Positions 20,855-31,857 of a stretch of 64,000 bases of DNA are shown here, piece after piece. Origin of the DNA: Kappaphycus alvarezii (Eukaryota > Rhodophyta > Florideophyceae > Gigartinales > Solieriaceae); the NCBI GenBank assembly GCA_002205965.3, contig NADL03000673.1, forward strand, positions 1,116,001-1,180,000, read 5' to 3'. The notes under the pieces are model-generated. The model did not search any database, had not been told where the DNA came from, and worked only from the letters and a program-made list of their open reading frames with translations. Both the position numbers and the translations under genes were made by a program. How positions within the stretch are numbered: position 1 is the first letter of the stretch; the number at the start of each line of letters is the position of its first letter.

Positions 20855-22342
20855 AAGTCAGGACCAGGTTGTAATAGTCTTTGAAAAAATGAGTACGGGG
20901 TTCTTCAAGCCGGGTGACGCATGACAGTCGCAGTCATGTAATCCGTGCCGCACCGTTTGAACCACCCTTGCCTATACCGCCATTGTAAACAAGAAACAGC
21001 CTTCGGCATACCACCCCCCACACCTCTACCCCCCCGCCACCTATACCATCCTCCCCACCCCAGCCCCTTACGTCGACCTCTGCACCACGCGCCCCCCTCC
21101 AACCCCCACAACCCTCGCAGGCACAACACACACAACCGACTGCCTCAGTACCGTCCCCTGCGCCCCCTCCCCTGCCTCTTGCAATGCATCACAACACAAC
21201 ACATGCCACACCCTCGGCGCCGGCGGCGTATCTGGTGGACGCTTCCGCGGAACAATGGGCCATTCGGCAACGTCCGGCGAAGGGGGCGGCGTCCGCGCGC
21301 GGAGCAGGGCCGGCGGAAGTGGTCGAGTTTCAGGGACGGGGGCGGGGGCCGGAGACATTATTTGTTCGAACTGTTTGTGTCTTTTCGTGTAGGGTTGCTC
21401 TATGTGGGGAGATGTAGGTGGAGTGTTTGGCGGACACAAGTGGGGATTTTATGCCATTTGAGACGTTTTATCCGCGAGTCGAGGGGCGTACGCGCGTGGA
21501 AGGGCGGGTTTGCGAGGGCGGGGGGCGTCGACGGCGGGTGATGCCACGGCACGTGTGGATGCGCGGCGCGCGGGGTGCACGCTGTGTACGGTACCTGTCC
21601 CGTTAGTGCTCCGATGGATTGTTGGATTTTGGGACTGGGCTTGGGCAATCAGGGCGGACGTGTACGGTATGGAAAGGGGAGGGAGGGATGTGGCGGGTGG
21701 ACATGCCTTGGCCAACGGCGCGTCATTGATACTTTTTCAACAGGGCGGTACACAGTGGGCTGTTGTTCGGGTGACAGATCGGGCCTTGTTGACCACGTCA
21801 CACGGCGCGACGATTTCCGTTGCCCCACGCTGGGCGCTGTGGAGTGGAGTTGACTGCCGCCGGGTGTGCAAAGAGCGTACAATCCGGTGGCAATGCACCT
21901 CTGTTGTATTTTTTTTCGGCGGCATGCATCCTTGGCCCAGGGGATGTGCAAGGGCCTGGGATTTCAAGCCATGTCGGCCAATGACGGCGACACACGGCAT
22001 CATGTCGGTTGCCACGCGCTGTGTGCCGAGTTTTGCAGCGGTTGTGGGATGGTGAGTTGGAGATGGGGCGGGTTTGGCGGAGGGCGTGGTGTTGCTTTTT
22101 TGGGCACGGCGGTTGCATTTAGGCAACACGTGGTTGTAAGGTGAAGGGCCAGGTACAAATAGGCGGCATGACGTGGAAGGGATGGGTCCGATGCAGCCGG
22201 CGGGAGCGCTGCATTCCTCTGCCATTGGGTGACTGTAAGCAATGGACTTGACTTTTTTTGGTGATAACTGCATGCCTACGCAGGCACTGTGATCCGCTCT
22301 TTCTCAGCATTGAGCAATTCCCTGCACAATTTTTTTGGCTTC

Positions 22343-22361
22343 GCAGTACAGTACAGTACGA
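22343..22361. repeat. GTAC palindrome copy
   Basis: GCAGTACAGTACAGTACG, three overlapping GTAC cores. Same family as the clusters at 6-8 kb. Confidence 0.45.
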
Positions 22362-23052
22362 GACTGCAATTCGAGCATGATCTTCAAAAAGGCGGCAAAC
22401 TCTAAACATAGCCTGTAGTTTTGTTGCCGCAGGCAACCGTCGGATATTTCACCCGTAGAACGGCCATTTGTTTGAATCGGGCGGAGAATTGGAAAAACAC
22501 CAAAATCGATTTCGTTCTAGACGTACCCAGTGAGGGCCGATCTACTCTATGAAGATGAAATCGCTGGAAAATATGAAATCGGAAATTATATCTGGCATTT
22601 TCGCCCAGCAAAAACAGTCCACCTGTCCCTTCGATTTCCATTTTTCCCGTCGGGGAAATTTGAAAATTTGCCTACACAGAAGTGATGAGTTGAAAACCCA
22701 ATGTGACTGGAGATGGGCACTGGAGGTACCACCCGAGTAGTAGAATGCAAACTCATTTCCATTTTCAGAGTAGGGCAGGCTGTGGAAATGTTGATATTAC
22801 GAAGATTAACGACGTTTCCAATTTCCGATTTCGAACCATTAACGACTCATACTGTAGATCGGCCCTGAGATATTTTGATAAGAACACACATGTCTTCGAG
22901 GTACCACTTGGTCTTTCTCGGAGTGAAAGGTTATACGGTATATCAACCCCTGCCGAGAAGAAAATCTCTTGCGACACTTTTCTCCAATAGATCGCCCTCA
23001 CATTGTCCGACATACCCCGACCCAAATACCGATTCACCTTTCAACATACTAT

Positions 23053-23090
23053 TTTGTACAGTGCCAAACAGTACTGTACAGTGACATGCA
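23053..23090. repeat. GTAC palindrome cluster
   Basis: TTTTGTACAGTGCC and AACAGTACTGTACAGTGA, with GGTACTGTACAA at 23129-23140. These are the last dense copies before the transposon nest. Confidence 0.45.
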
Positions 23091-23232
23091 CATCAACAAT
23101 GTTGGAGACCGCTCTAGTGCGTCACTAGGTACTGTACAATTGTGGCCAGGAGGGGCACGCCGGGTCCGGCTGAAGGGACCATCAAATAGAGTGACTACAA
23201 TATAGTTGTAGTTTACTGTAATGTAGTGTGAC

Positions 23233-23413
23233 TGTTGTACAATGTATACTGTACGAACGGTCGCGGCCAATCACAGGCCACGACTGATCTGACTTGGCAG
23301 ATCCAATGATTTGTGCCCTAAACAGCCAAGTGGCAGTACTAATGTATTGTGCTCCCGGTAATAAAGTGGCAGTCGTCTACTGTATCTACTATTTTATAGC
23401 TATCGAACGGCTA
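23233..23413 (+). repeat. Copia A 5' LTR, left piece
   Basis: Begins TGTTGTACAATG and matches 41422 onward with about 11 differences in 181 bases, ending at CGGCTA where the 3' LTR continues TATAAAAGG. Preceded by GTGAC, the left target duplication. Confidence 0.85.
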
Positions 23414-23454
23414 TATCCCTAATGTGGAGATTTTCTATACAGCATAGTGATCAT
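23414..23454 (+). repeat. Left terminal inverted repeat
   Basis: First 15 bases match the right end exactly; the next 26 match at most positions. The outermost TA may be the target duplication. Confidence 0.75.
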
Positions 23455-23988
23455 AGTCTTGGAGTTAGTCTCAGTTTGTGTCATATCGAGATGATTGACA
23501 TCTAAGACCACAAACGGTATCTGCACGATTTCAGCTGTCTACATACAAAGTTCCATGAACTTTAACTTAATAGTTTGGTCATGAGAGCTTCGACAAAATC
23601 TTGTTCGGGGACGCCTCTAAAGTGACGGAAAATTGGAAATGATCAGAAAAGTGAACGCTAGGCTCGTTGGTTTACTATGTAAAGAACGCACTGTAACAAC
23701 ACTACGGATCCCTTTCTACCTTTTCGCTTACTTCCGCGGTTTTTGAACAACCTCGCCAGTATCACCAACCGATTCAAACTATTTAGAACTTCTGCGTCGA
23801 TTAGGTCCTAAAACAGAATTCGCCCCAGAATTAGTAACCCCTCTAACCCTGCTTTGCTCTTGCTCACTTCTGCTTAAACCAACGTCAGATTTCCGTCGCT
23901 TGACAAAGCTTCTAGTACGTTTCGCTGGAGATCCATCATCCAAAGCTGCTGATTCCATTTCCTTTCCACCAGGTCCATCATCACCATT

Positions 23989-25221
23989 TTACTCTCCACC
24001 CACTCTGCGAGAGACATCATTTCCTTTTACAGCATTTCCATTTGAATTATCGCTTTCCCTGGTTCTCTTACTGGATGTCTTTGACAACGAATCAGAGCAA
24101 TTCCGATGCTCAAGTACTTTAGATTCCTGCCGAACGTTGAAACAATCTTTCTTGTTCTTCCATTGTGTCCTTATACATATTGTTACGCCACAAGTTTCAA
24201 AACGGAACGAAGACCGGTGTCCAGTCCATGCGTTCCTGTTTTGACCGCATTGAGTACAGAAGAGCGGCTTCTTGTCTTTTGTCTGCACTGTACGATGAAT
24301 ATGTAAATTAAGTCTTAGCTGCATACCCTCCGGACTTTTGAACCACTGAATACGCTTGTTTTTACGACCATGTGCCTTCCTCACCAAAGCCTTAATATCG
24401 TCCTCGTTGGTTACCTCATCAACCCCAACGTTTTCTTCTTGATCAGATACCAGCGAAGAGGCGTGATTTAGAAGATCCAAGGCGGCATCTTGCATAAATT
24501 CAGTGGTATTCTGGACAGCATTCAGGTTTCCTCTGTAACTTTCTAGCGTATTGAAAACCTCATCGGTCTCGAGAAGGTCTTGTCGTTGAAACATTCGATA
24601 CGCAACGAAAGCATTCACAGCAACTGTCTTAATTGTTTGCGAAACTACTTTTTGCTCCCATTTAAAATGAGAACCAGATGACCTTAACATTGCTCGTTGC
24701 TGACCTGCGCGGTCCAAATCTCCTTTTGTTTTAGAATAAAAGCTTTGCGAAGCATGTGTAAACAACTTCAAAGGAAGAAAAAGACCATTGCTTGCAACAT
24801 GCTGATCAACTATCTTCCAAAGCTTGAGCCGGCTGTTGAGCAGAATCTTCTTATCTTCTGAAACAAAAGAAGGGATACAGCAATTATCCTCGTGTGCCCA
24901 TGCAATTACAGGATGAGAAACCGCCTTCAATACATCAAGACAATTTTTTCGTATGGTGGGAATGCAGCGATCAAGAACGCAGTACAAAAGTCCTGTTTCT
25001 CCAGCAGATGCATACAGAGAATAGCGTAACCCAATAACGACCAACTGATGAAAAATTTGAGCCATGTGCTCCTTCGGGATGTGCTTTCTGAATAACTCAT
25101 CTCCCTCATCACACTTGATCAAATCCGAGCTGGAGAGTGTAATGCCATGACCTAGATTGTTAGCTGCAACGCGAGTCTTTATCTCCATTGCAGCCAATGG
25201 ATAGGCTTGCATTCCATTCAA
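23989..25221 (-). pseudogene. YqaJ transposon, C-terminal region with zinc-ribbon-like motif
   Basis: An open stretch of about 410 codons downstream of the nuclease domain and probably part of the same protein. It contains VVSQTIKTVAVNAFVAYRMF, then an acidic segment, then FCTQCGQNRNAWTGHRSSF followed by ETCGVTICIRT and KKDCF. This Cys-rich arrangement (CxxC, then single C residues) resembles the C-terminal zinc ribbons of piggyBac and ISL2EU transposases. The tail is Ser/Asn/Arg-rich. It is separated from the YqaJ part by a frame change and may begin at a splice or internal start. I do not recognise the first 200 residues. Confidence 0.5.
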
Positions 25222-25248
25222 ATCATGACCTCGCAGCTGACCATCATC

Positions 25249-26200
25249 CTAACCAACTAAAACATCAGAATGTAGCAAAACGAATCCATCAGGAGAGCAG
25301 GCCAAGTAGCGATGATCCTTTTTAGCAAGCATTCCCATCTCATACACAGCCTTCACATTTTCATTAGCCCCCAAAGCGCTTAAGACAGCGCGTTCATTTG
25401 CGTTACCTCGCATCATTGCCTCCGTTGATACTTTCCCACTAAACCAACTTTTCATGAGCTCCTCTAACCACTCCTTGCTAGTCCGCTGCAGTTCCAACCC
25501 CGCATTATCGTTGATTAACTCCCCAACTAAAAAAATTCTGATGGCAACACTGCTCATCAGAATCCTACCGGCAATGGTAGCCGTGACACGAAGCTGTCGT
25601 AGTAGAAACCAGTCAGCACACCTTTGACCAGCGGTAAGTATCTCACAAGTTGACGTAAGCGCATTTTCCACGGCCTTTCTAGTATGTCTAGCTTCATCTG
25701 TCAGCTTCCCTTGGTCCACGAAAAGCAACGAATCAGTCTTGTAGTCAGTCCTGGGCACAGCTATCCAAGTGTCAGCTATCCAAGTGTTCAAGGATTTTGT
25801 GATTGTCGCCGGAATTGTATACGTGAAGCGAAGCACCTTGGAAAAACTCTCAGTCCCATGCTCTTGGATCGCTACGGCAGTAAGCTTCTTCTCGCCAGTC
25901 AGTTTTGCTCGAGATCCAGCATTTCTTCTCGCAAAGAAAGCCTCGGGTCCAAATGCAGGATTGTCATCTATAACAAAATCCTTCCTCCGATCAATTTGTA
26001 CATCAAAACACAAATCACCATTTGTTGTCCCTTCATTATTTCCAACTCCCCCATTCTCAGCCGATTGCATCCGTAAACCTGCCGACTGACTATCAACGTC
26101 AACATCATCTTCGTCAACGCCTTGCTCCTCTTGTATTTCCTCCAAATCATTTCTTCCAGGCTTGAGATAAGACTTTGCCACAAAAGGATGTGTAGTGCTC
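25249..26200 (-). pseudogene. YqaJ-like nuclease domain of the transposon protein
   Basis: Reads THPFVAKSYLKPGRNDLEEI, an acidic linker, DFVIDDNPAFGPEAFFARR (third part of a DDE-like core), then GQRCADWFLLRQLRVTATIA, GNANERAVLSALG and RYLACSPDGFVLL. The Q...W...R...TA start, the E in NERAV and the SPDG motif are the signature of YqaJ exonuclease folds, which act with recombinases in phages and recur in some eukaryotic transposons. Catalytic-type residues look present (E, D of SPDG; the usual ExK end is less clear). It is continuous for about 310 codons and the upstream side is cut off by an insertion. Confidence 0.65.
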
Positions 26201-26204
26201 CGCC

Positions 26205-26960
26205 CGACGGGGCTCTCTGACCCTTTATTTTTGGGTTATTCTGGGACATGTTCCCACGGGCGCAAAGTCGCCAAACGGTACATTTGGAAATCGTATTTTT
26301 TTGGTAATGTTTTACCACTCATGTTTATTTTGGTTCTACATTAACCATCTACGCACACGGCGCATCGCACTCGCGACCCGAGTGTACAGTGTACACTTGC
26401 ACTGTAAGTGTGCACGGGACTGTAATGCTGTATACTACAGTATGGGGACAACTGTCCCGGCAATTTTGGCAATTTAAGCCACGCGCGTGCACTGTATGCG
26501 AGGTCACACACGCGACTTTTGAGCTCACGGCTCACCCCGCCAGCTCGGGACTGTACAGCCACTAATTAGCTAATAGCTTTAGCTTTATTTGTATTTCTAT
26601 CTTAACCGTTAACTTTACAGTAGCTACTCTAACTGCCAACTTAGTATTTAGCGCTTGGCAACTTGCCACTACTGAGTAAACAGGGACCAACCCCTTAGCG
26701 CTTGGGAATCCCCCATCCTTGGAACCATTGGGCACTGCCACCCTTTTCCAACTCGGGCACACGAGCCCGCGCTTCGCTAACGTTTATTGTGACACCTTTT
26801 TGTCAGTTGGCCGTGGTCGTGGTTGGTCGACCTAGTGCCGCCCCTTTGTCTTTTGGTTTACTAACCACTCGCGCACTAGCTCTCTGGGTATTTTACACCC
26901 TTCCTGGTATTCATACCAACGTTCTACCGCCTACCGAGAAAGCGGCCTGAACACCCGGTG
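26205..26960. mobile_element. Insertion of about 0.75 kb inside the YqaJ transposon
   Basis: The transposase frame stops at KVHPVVQCHQYG (about 26985) and resumes with THPFVAKS (about 26195). In between there is no transposase similarity, while the flanking phrases CATCCTGTGGTGCA and CATCCTTTTGTGGCA look like an imperfect duplication of about 14 bases. The inserted DNA has GTAC-type motifs (GTGTACAGTGTACAC near 26390) and no protein. A SINE- or MITE-like unit is possible; I cannot name it. Confidence 0.35.
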
Positions 26961-27335
26961 GCTTTGTCCCCATATTGGTGACATTGCACCACAGGATGAA
27001 CCTTTAGCAAATGATCCGGCATAACGAACACAGAAACAATTCCAAACTCTGACAACAAATCGATAAATGCTTGCTTTCCGTAACCCCTGTGAGCAGTGAT
27101 AATTAGACTAATCAAAGACCCTCCCCACGCCCATCCACAAGCAAAGTCAGTAACTTTCTCACATTTTCGACCTGCGCCTCTTTTCTCCTCCTAAATCGAA
27201 GCATGACTATAACATGAAAAAGAGCTCATGCTATAGCATCAGCACAATGTCCTTCTCTGTCCGCCCTTCGGGCAATGATTGTCTTAACTTGATTATCAAC
27301 CGCCCTAGTCCCTAAGAGTTCATCGTCCAATGTAG
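26924..27335 (-). pseudogene. Transposase catalytic core (DDE-like), part
   Basis: Minus strand reads LHMLATLDDELLGTRAVDNQ, VKTIIARRADREGHCADAIA, then RFRRR, and ISLIITAHRGYGKQAFIDLL with SVFVMPDHLLKVHPV. The phrases DDELLGTRA and AHRGYGK look like the first and second acidic positions of a DDE core (the second reads H where D is expected), with the third in DDNPAFGPE beyond the insertion. About two frame changes. It continues the N-terminal part at 27336-28403. Confidence 0.5.
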
Positions 27336-28403
27336 CTAACATGTGTAGAGGAATAAAAAAACCTTCTGCGTGTCCATAAATGCCAATGTCTCAAACGTCG
27401 AAAGGTTTCTTGTTTGATCCGGCTGCGAGATCCAAGTAGACGAGCCTTGATTACCACGCCCAATCCATGTGTACGCCAGTACATTGTTCGCAATGAATCG
27501 CACCCGATCCAATGAAGGCAAAGCGCTGCCAAGCATCTGCAGATTTTGTATTGAGCGCTCAAAACTTAATCCTGTAGCATGCGAGTATAATAATAATGCC
27601 ACATAGCGGTACAAATCTGCCAACACAACTTTAGTTTGATCCAGTGACTCTATCAAAATCCGCTCATTTAACCATTCCGCCAGTTGAACCAGTAATGCAT
27701 TAACAAACAATACAATAAAACCACCCCTTGTTGGATAAATGCTTTTTACGTTGTATTCCAGTCTTAAGTTGTTCACAGCAGTGTAGCAATACATCCTGGA
27801 CCTTTTCTGCACAAGATTATGTGCAAAGTCCTTCTCCATCATAATACTCTGCTTCTGCGTAGTGTCATACTTCCAACCAGTACTAACATCTTCATCTTTT
27901 GACACCCTCCTCCTTCTTCCCCTGCCCCTTCCATCCCTTCCAAGACCTCTTCCTGACGATAATGAACCTCCACGACCTCTTCCCCTCCTTGAAGTACCTC
28001 GCCCCATATGACTTTCCTCCCCTTGTAACACCCGCGCTCCACTATTTGTCTCCGGCTCAGCATTAGTGGTAACGTTCACCCTTATTCCATCTGATGACTC
28101 TAGACGTGAAGGCCCCACCGGCGCAGCATTTTCTTGTACGTTACCAGCCGCTCCATTCGTCGGCAGTTGATGATCAGACGATCCAGGTATGGCACCTACT
28201 TGATGTGAATGAGGCCCCGGTTCAGCGTTTTGTGTGTGATTCCTTCGCTGCCCAAGGGTCCCACGAGGGATGGTGAAGGGGGCGACGGAAGAGTGGGGTC
28301 TTGAAAGTGTTCTGGTAACGGCAAGTTGAGCATGAGGGGCACGAGATGGAGCGTCAGATGGTAATGGCCACAGTTTTGCTGGAACTTGGTGGGTTTGATC
28401 CAT
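27336..28403 (-). pseudogene. Transposase N-terminal region
   Basis: About 355 codons. The first half is low-complexity: Pro/Ala/Ser-rich, then an Arg/Gly-rich tract (RRGRGRGGSLSSGRG) that may bind nucleic acid. The second half is ordered: KRSRMYCYTAVNNLRLEYNV, NERILIESLDQTKVVLADLY, RYVALLLYSHATGLSFERSI and ALPSLDRVRFIANNVL. This resembles the all-helical dimerisation segment that precedes the DDE core in piggyBac/ISL2EU-type proteins. The start codon is not certain, and a frame change follows at the 3' edge. Confidence 0.5.
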
Positions 28404-28573
28404 TCAAAGTTTGGATGACACGTATACAACTCTACTCCGCTGTAGTATAACCACATCAGCGATCCAATCATTTCCCTTTCATACAGGGACGGTCAAAAAC
28501 CACCATTTTGGGACGGCCATCGATCAGTTTAGTGATCTTTGGAGCTGTAGCGGTCAAAAGCAATTTTTTTCAA

Positions 28574-28610
28574 ATGATCATTTTACTGTACAGAATCCAC
28601 ATTAGGGATA
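28574..28610 (-). repeat. Right terminal inverted repeat
   Basis: TCCACATTAGGGATA at 28596-28610 is the exact complement of the left terminus, with weaker matching to 28574. A near copy (TCCCCATTAGGGATA) lies at 28882-28896. Confidence 0.75.
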
Positions 28611-29675
28611 GTGCTAACCGATGTCGCGCGGAACGTGGCCGTTCGAGCGATGGAGACCTATGGGATGGTTAGAGCGGTGCTTACCCAAAGGCACGCTGCT
28701 GCGGCCGTCATGTCCAACGCGGCATGCCTGCTCGCCGGCATTGAGCCGGCTCTGTAAGGAAGGTCATGTACTGTACTGTAGTGTTACCCATCAGCGACGA
28801 CTTATTCCACATAACGCATTAGCCGCGTGGATATAACCGACCACATCTTCCATGCATTAAAATAACCCAAAAATTCCCCATTAGGGATACAAAGGTCTCA
28901 ATACCGTCCGTAATTTTCGTTCTGGCAGCCGTAATGCAGGTGGTAGGTACTCTTGCGCTTGATTGGCCATATGTATTACATATTTCAAAATAAAAACCCG
29001 CGTTAAATGAATATATGACCTCTGTCCACTTCTCTTGTTGCCGCTTGGCTGGCGAGGCTCTCTTCCAAACTCTTACAGTATCCTGTCGAATCTCTATACA
29101 AGAGCATAGTAGCGCACACCCAATGCCAGGGCTACTGCAGGCGATGCAGACTAGTGTCGCTGTCAGCTGTGCCATTCACTTGACGGCACATAGTGGCAAG
29201 GCGCGACAGATTTTGGGCTGTCAAATCGGGTGACACATTTGCAGTATCAACTTTATGCCGCACAGTCGCTTTGAGAGTGCACTCTGCACTCTGCACTCGT
29301 CACCACCCAACTGCACTTGCAAGTAAATTTCTAATTTGAATGTAACCCTCCGTACCTCCTCCCTCATGTTCCACGTTCGGTACCTCCCCCAAGAACCAAA
29401 TCTGATTCTTTATCTCGTTCCCTCTCACAAGTGACCCACCTGCACCACTCCCCTCCACTGTAGAAGCATATAACTGCTCCGTCTCTTTCTTCCTCTCCTT
29501 CCTCGCTACCTCCTCAACCACTGGCGAGAACTCTCTGGCTCATTGCACTTCCGCACCTGCTTGCTCAGTAACAGAAGACGTTCTCAATCGTTTCATCGCT
29601 CCTGACATCTGCCCCCACTGTATCACCAGTTACACCTGTCCCTCCTACCCGAAAACTTGAATCTTGTAGAGCACA
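28611..29675. other. Unassigned DNA between two DNA transposons
   Basis: 1.07 kb. It contains a palindrome copy (CATGTACTGTACTGTAGTG, 28765-28782), an extra terminal-repeat-like motif at 28882-28896, and a three-fold CTCTGCA(C) repeat at about 29278-29300. A minus-strand open frame (28819-29175) has no domain. It may hold the left end of the Harbinger unit, but I could not find that terminus. Confidence 0.35.
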
Positions 29676-31216
29676 ATGTCTACGTCTCAAAATGACGACG
29701 ACTCCGCTTCCGATGGAGACATGATGATGGATCCAGGCATTAAGAAGGGGTATTTTTTGTCCGGAATGAGTATGCACACTTTGTCAATCTTTTCGAAGAG
29801 GTTCGATATAAGAGTTCTTTCACCGAGTATTAAAACGGTACGGACTGCTTAGTGCTTCAGGTTTATGTGGAACAGTATGAGACTTCGCAATGTATCCCTT
29901 GAAGATTTACTCTGAGTCGATGAGGAGTGGTGTTTTAATGAATTCTGTAAGGAGTATTTCGCACGCCATTCTCACAGAGAGACTTTTACCGATGGGTATG
30001 TTTTACAACACGCTCGAATCAGAAACCGGGCAGATGTGCCGTCTCAGCTCCATTCTTCGTTAGATTTAAAGTTGTGGAAGAAGAACCCCAGGACTAAGAA
30101 AGCGACATCTTCTTCTGTGACGCCGACTAAATCAAGACCCGCGCAAAAGGGTGCATCGGATGAAGACGTCGAGCCAATGAAAAAAAACAGAAAAGCGTGA
30201 AAAGGTCAAGAACACACGATAAAGTCAAGGCCGGCAATAAGGTAAATGCTGTAAACGAAAAGGCATCTCCAGAGGGATCGAGACGGACCAAGATGTTTTC
30301 TATCTCAGAGTTTTCGCGCCTTTTTGTTTACTTGAACTTCAATGAAGAAGGTAGAGCAGCCTTTCTTGGCTCTCTCCAAGGATTAACGAGGAGGCAAAAA
30401 GACCGTGGTGAAAAGCGAGATGACTTTTGGGAAAAGGTTATTGCTCCATCGTTTAGTGAGAGTTTGGACGTAATTAATGTGTATTTCGATAGTATCGATG
30501 CAAGCATTGATCCTAAAAGATTGCCGCCGGTTTCGAGAAGTGCTGTGGAGCTGAAGAGGCACTTTAGTGATTTCCGTTCTTCATTCCAAAAGCCGTTTGC
30601 GGATTATAACAAATCTGGCCAAAATATGACGTGGCGGGAATTTCTCGAGCACAGGCACGGAAAAGATCTGGAAAGCACAACGGGGAAGGAGTTGCTTATC
30701 GTTGGACAGCTTTGTTTCCTCGGCGAGGACAGAGAGAGGTGGGATATGAAGTTTTTGAAGGGGATTTCTAGAATAATGTGGGGAGAACAGACAAGAGTGC
30801 GTCGCGGTAGTAAAGGTTACGAAAGGGGCATTGATGGAGTTGAAATACTGCCTGACACAGGCTCAAAGCAGGGGAGGAGAACTAAATCAGGTCATTTAAA
30901 TCAGCAGATGGTGTCAGAGTATTCTAAGACTGCGAAGGCCATTCAGAGCAACTCGCGCGTTATATCAAGCCTGGTACAACGTGATGTGTCGAGAGTCGAT
31001 CAATCAAACGAGGTGCTGCGGTTAATTAAGAATTACAAGGATTGTGAGGGTTCTTTGGATAAAGAGGATAATCTTCTGTTAAGGAAATTATACAGTTCCG
31101 AAATGGATCGGATTGAGAGGTATTTGAGGGACATTGATAAGGGAAATGACGTTGACATAGAGAGAAGAGAGCATGCTGAGAACAGTGGCAACCTGGACGG
31201 CAATGAAAAGGATTAG
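29676..31216 (+). pseudogene. Harbinger DNA-binding partner protein
   Basis: PIF/Harbinger transposons usually encode a Myb/SANT-like partner that brings the transposase to the nucleus and to the ends. The ATG at 29676 gives MSTSQNDDDSASDGDMMMD, an acidic start. After one or two frame changes (one at an A-run near 30180) a long frame reads SEFSRLFVYLNFNEEGRAAF, GEKRDDFWEKVIAPSFSESL, NKSGQNMTWREFLEHRHG and FLGEDRERWDMKFL, ending in a charged tail. The aromatic spacing and position upstream of the transposase fit such a partner, but I do not see a textbook Myb repeat, so the role is inferred from context. Stop at 31214-31216. Confidence 0.5.
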
Positions 31217-31276
31217 AGCGCCATTTTTAAATGAGAGTAGAGTAGGCTTTGCTATCCTCTACTTGAATTATGTTTT

Positions 31277-31300
31277 GTTTAGACATTTTAATGTCTAAAC
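31277..31300. repeat. Perfect palindrome and tandem AATGTCTA repeat
   Basis: GTTTAGACATT, two T, AATGTCTAAAC: 11-base perfect arms. It is followed to about 31345 by four more AATGTCTATAAT-type units. It lies just after the partner gene and could form a hairpin in the transcript. Confidence 0.6.
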
Positions 31301-31857
31301 AGTTTTAATGTCTATAATATCTATTAATGTCTATAATGTCTATAATTTCTATTACTGCCGTCGGGTTTGGAGTTGGGGAAGGGGGAATGGGTAAGGGAAA
31401 CGGGGAGGATGTTGTCGATGCTGATGTAAAATCGTTGCAGAATGTTAAGAGGAGGGAAGAGAGGGATGGAGAGGTTAAGTTGCAGGGGAGTGCGATTGAT
31501 ATGCTGTTGGGAATGCTGTCGATGATGAATATGTTTCAGGCGATCCAGACGCTTCAAGCACAGGCGGGGTGGGGCTGGGGTGTACGGGAACAAGTTTATC
31601 CGCTTGCAATGATGGCTATGGTTATGGCTCAAGTATGGACGGCGATATCCCGTGTTCCACGTGCAAAAACGCAAAAAATGTTATTTTTATTGTTTGTGCA
31701 GTGCAGAAGACGTATTGCTCCGATACGGCTCTCAGAGAGCATCCGCAGCAAAACTTGGGGTTACATGACCGGCATTCATGGTGACCAAGGCGCTGGTGGA
31801 GAGGACTATTTCTAAAAGGCGCAAAAAGTAGGCCCTCTGTCTGCGTATTTCCTTTGC

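Larger units (their letters stand above)
20855..23227. other. Gene-poor region at the island's edge
   Basis: 2.4 kb without a recognised gene. Between about 21.0 and 21.75 kb the minus strand has overlapping Pro/Arg/Ala-rich open frames (for example RVWHVLCCDALQEAGEG) that could be a degraded or frame-shifted gene, but I see no domain and do not call one. From 22.3 kb the DNA becomes AT-richer. Palindrome copies occur at 22343-22361 and 23053-23090. Confidence 0.4.
23414..28610 (-). mobile_element. DNA transposon with YqaJ-type nuclease (ISL2EU/IS4EU-like)
   Basis: A 5.2-kb DNA transposon. Terminal inverted repeats: TATCCCTAATGTGGA at 23414-23428 and its exact complement at 28596-28610. Similarity continues inward for about 22 more bases (TTCTATACAGCATAGTGATC against TTCTGTACAGTAAAATGATC). 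All coding is on the minus strand: an N-terminal Pro/Ser/Arg region, a DDE-like transposase core, a YqaJ nuclease domain and a C-terminal zinc-ribbon region. Combining a transposase with YqaJ is, as I recall, a mark of the ISL2EU/IS4EU group; a piggyBac-like origin is the alternative. It sits at a TA in the copia A LTR, exactly at that LTR's TATA box. It carries a further insertion of about 0.75 kb and several frame changes. Confidence 0.65.
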
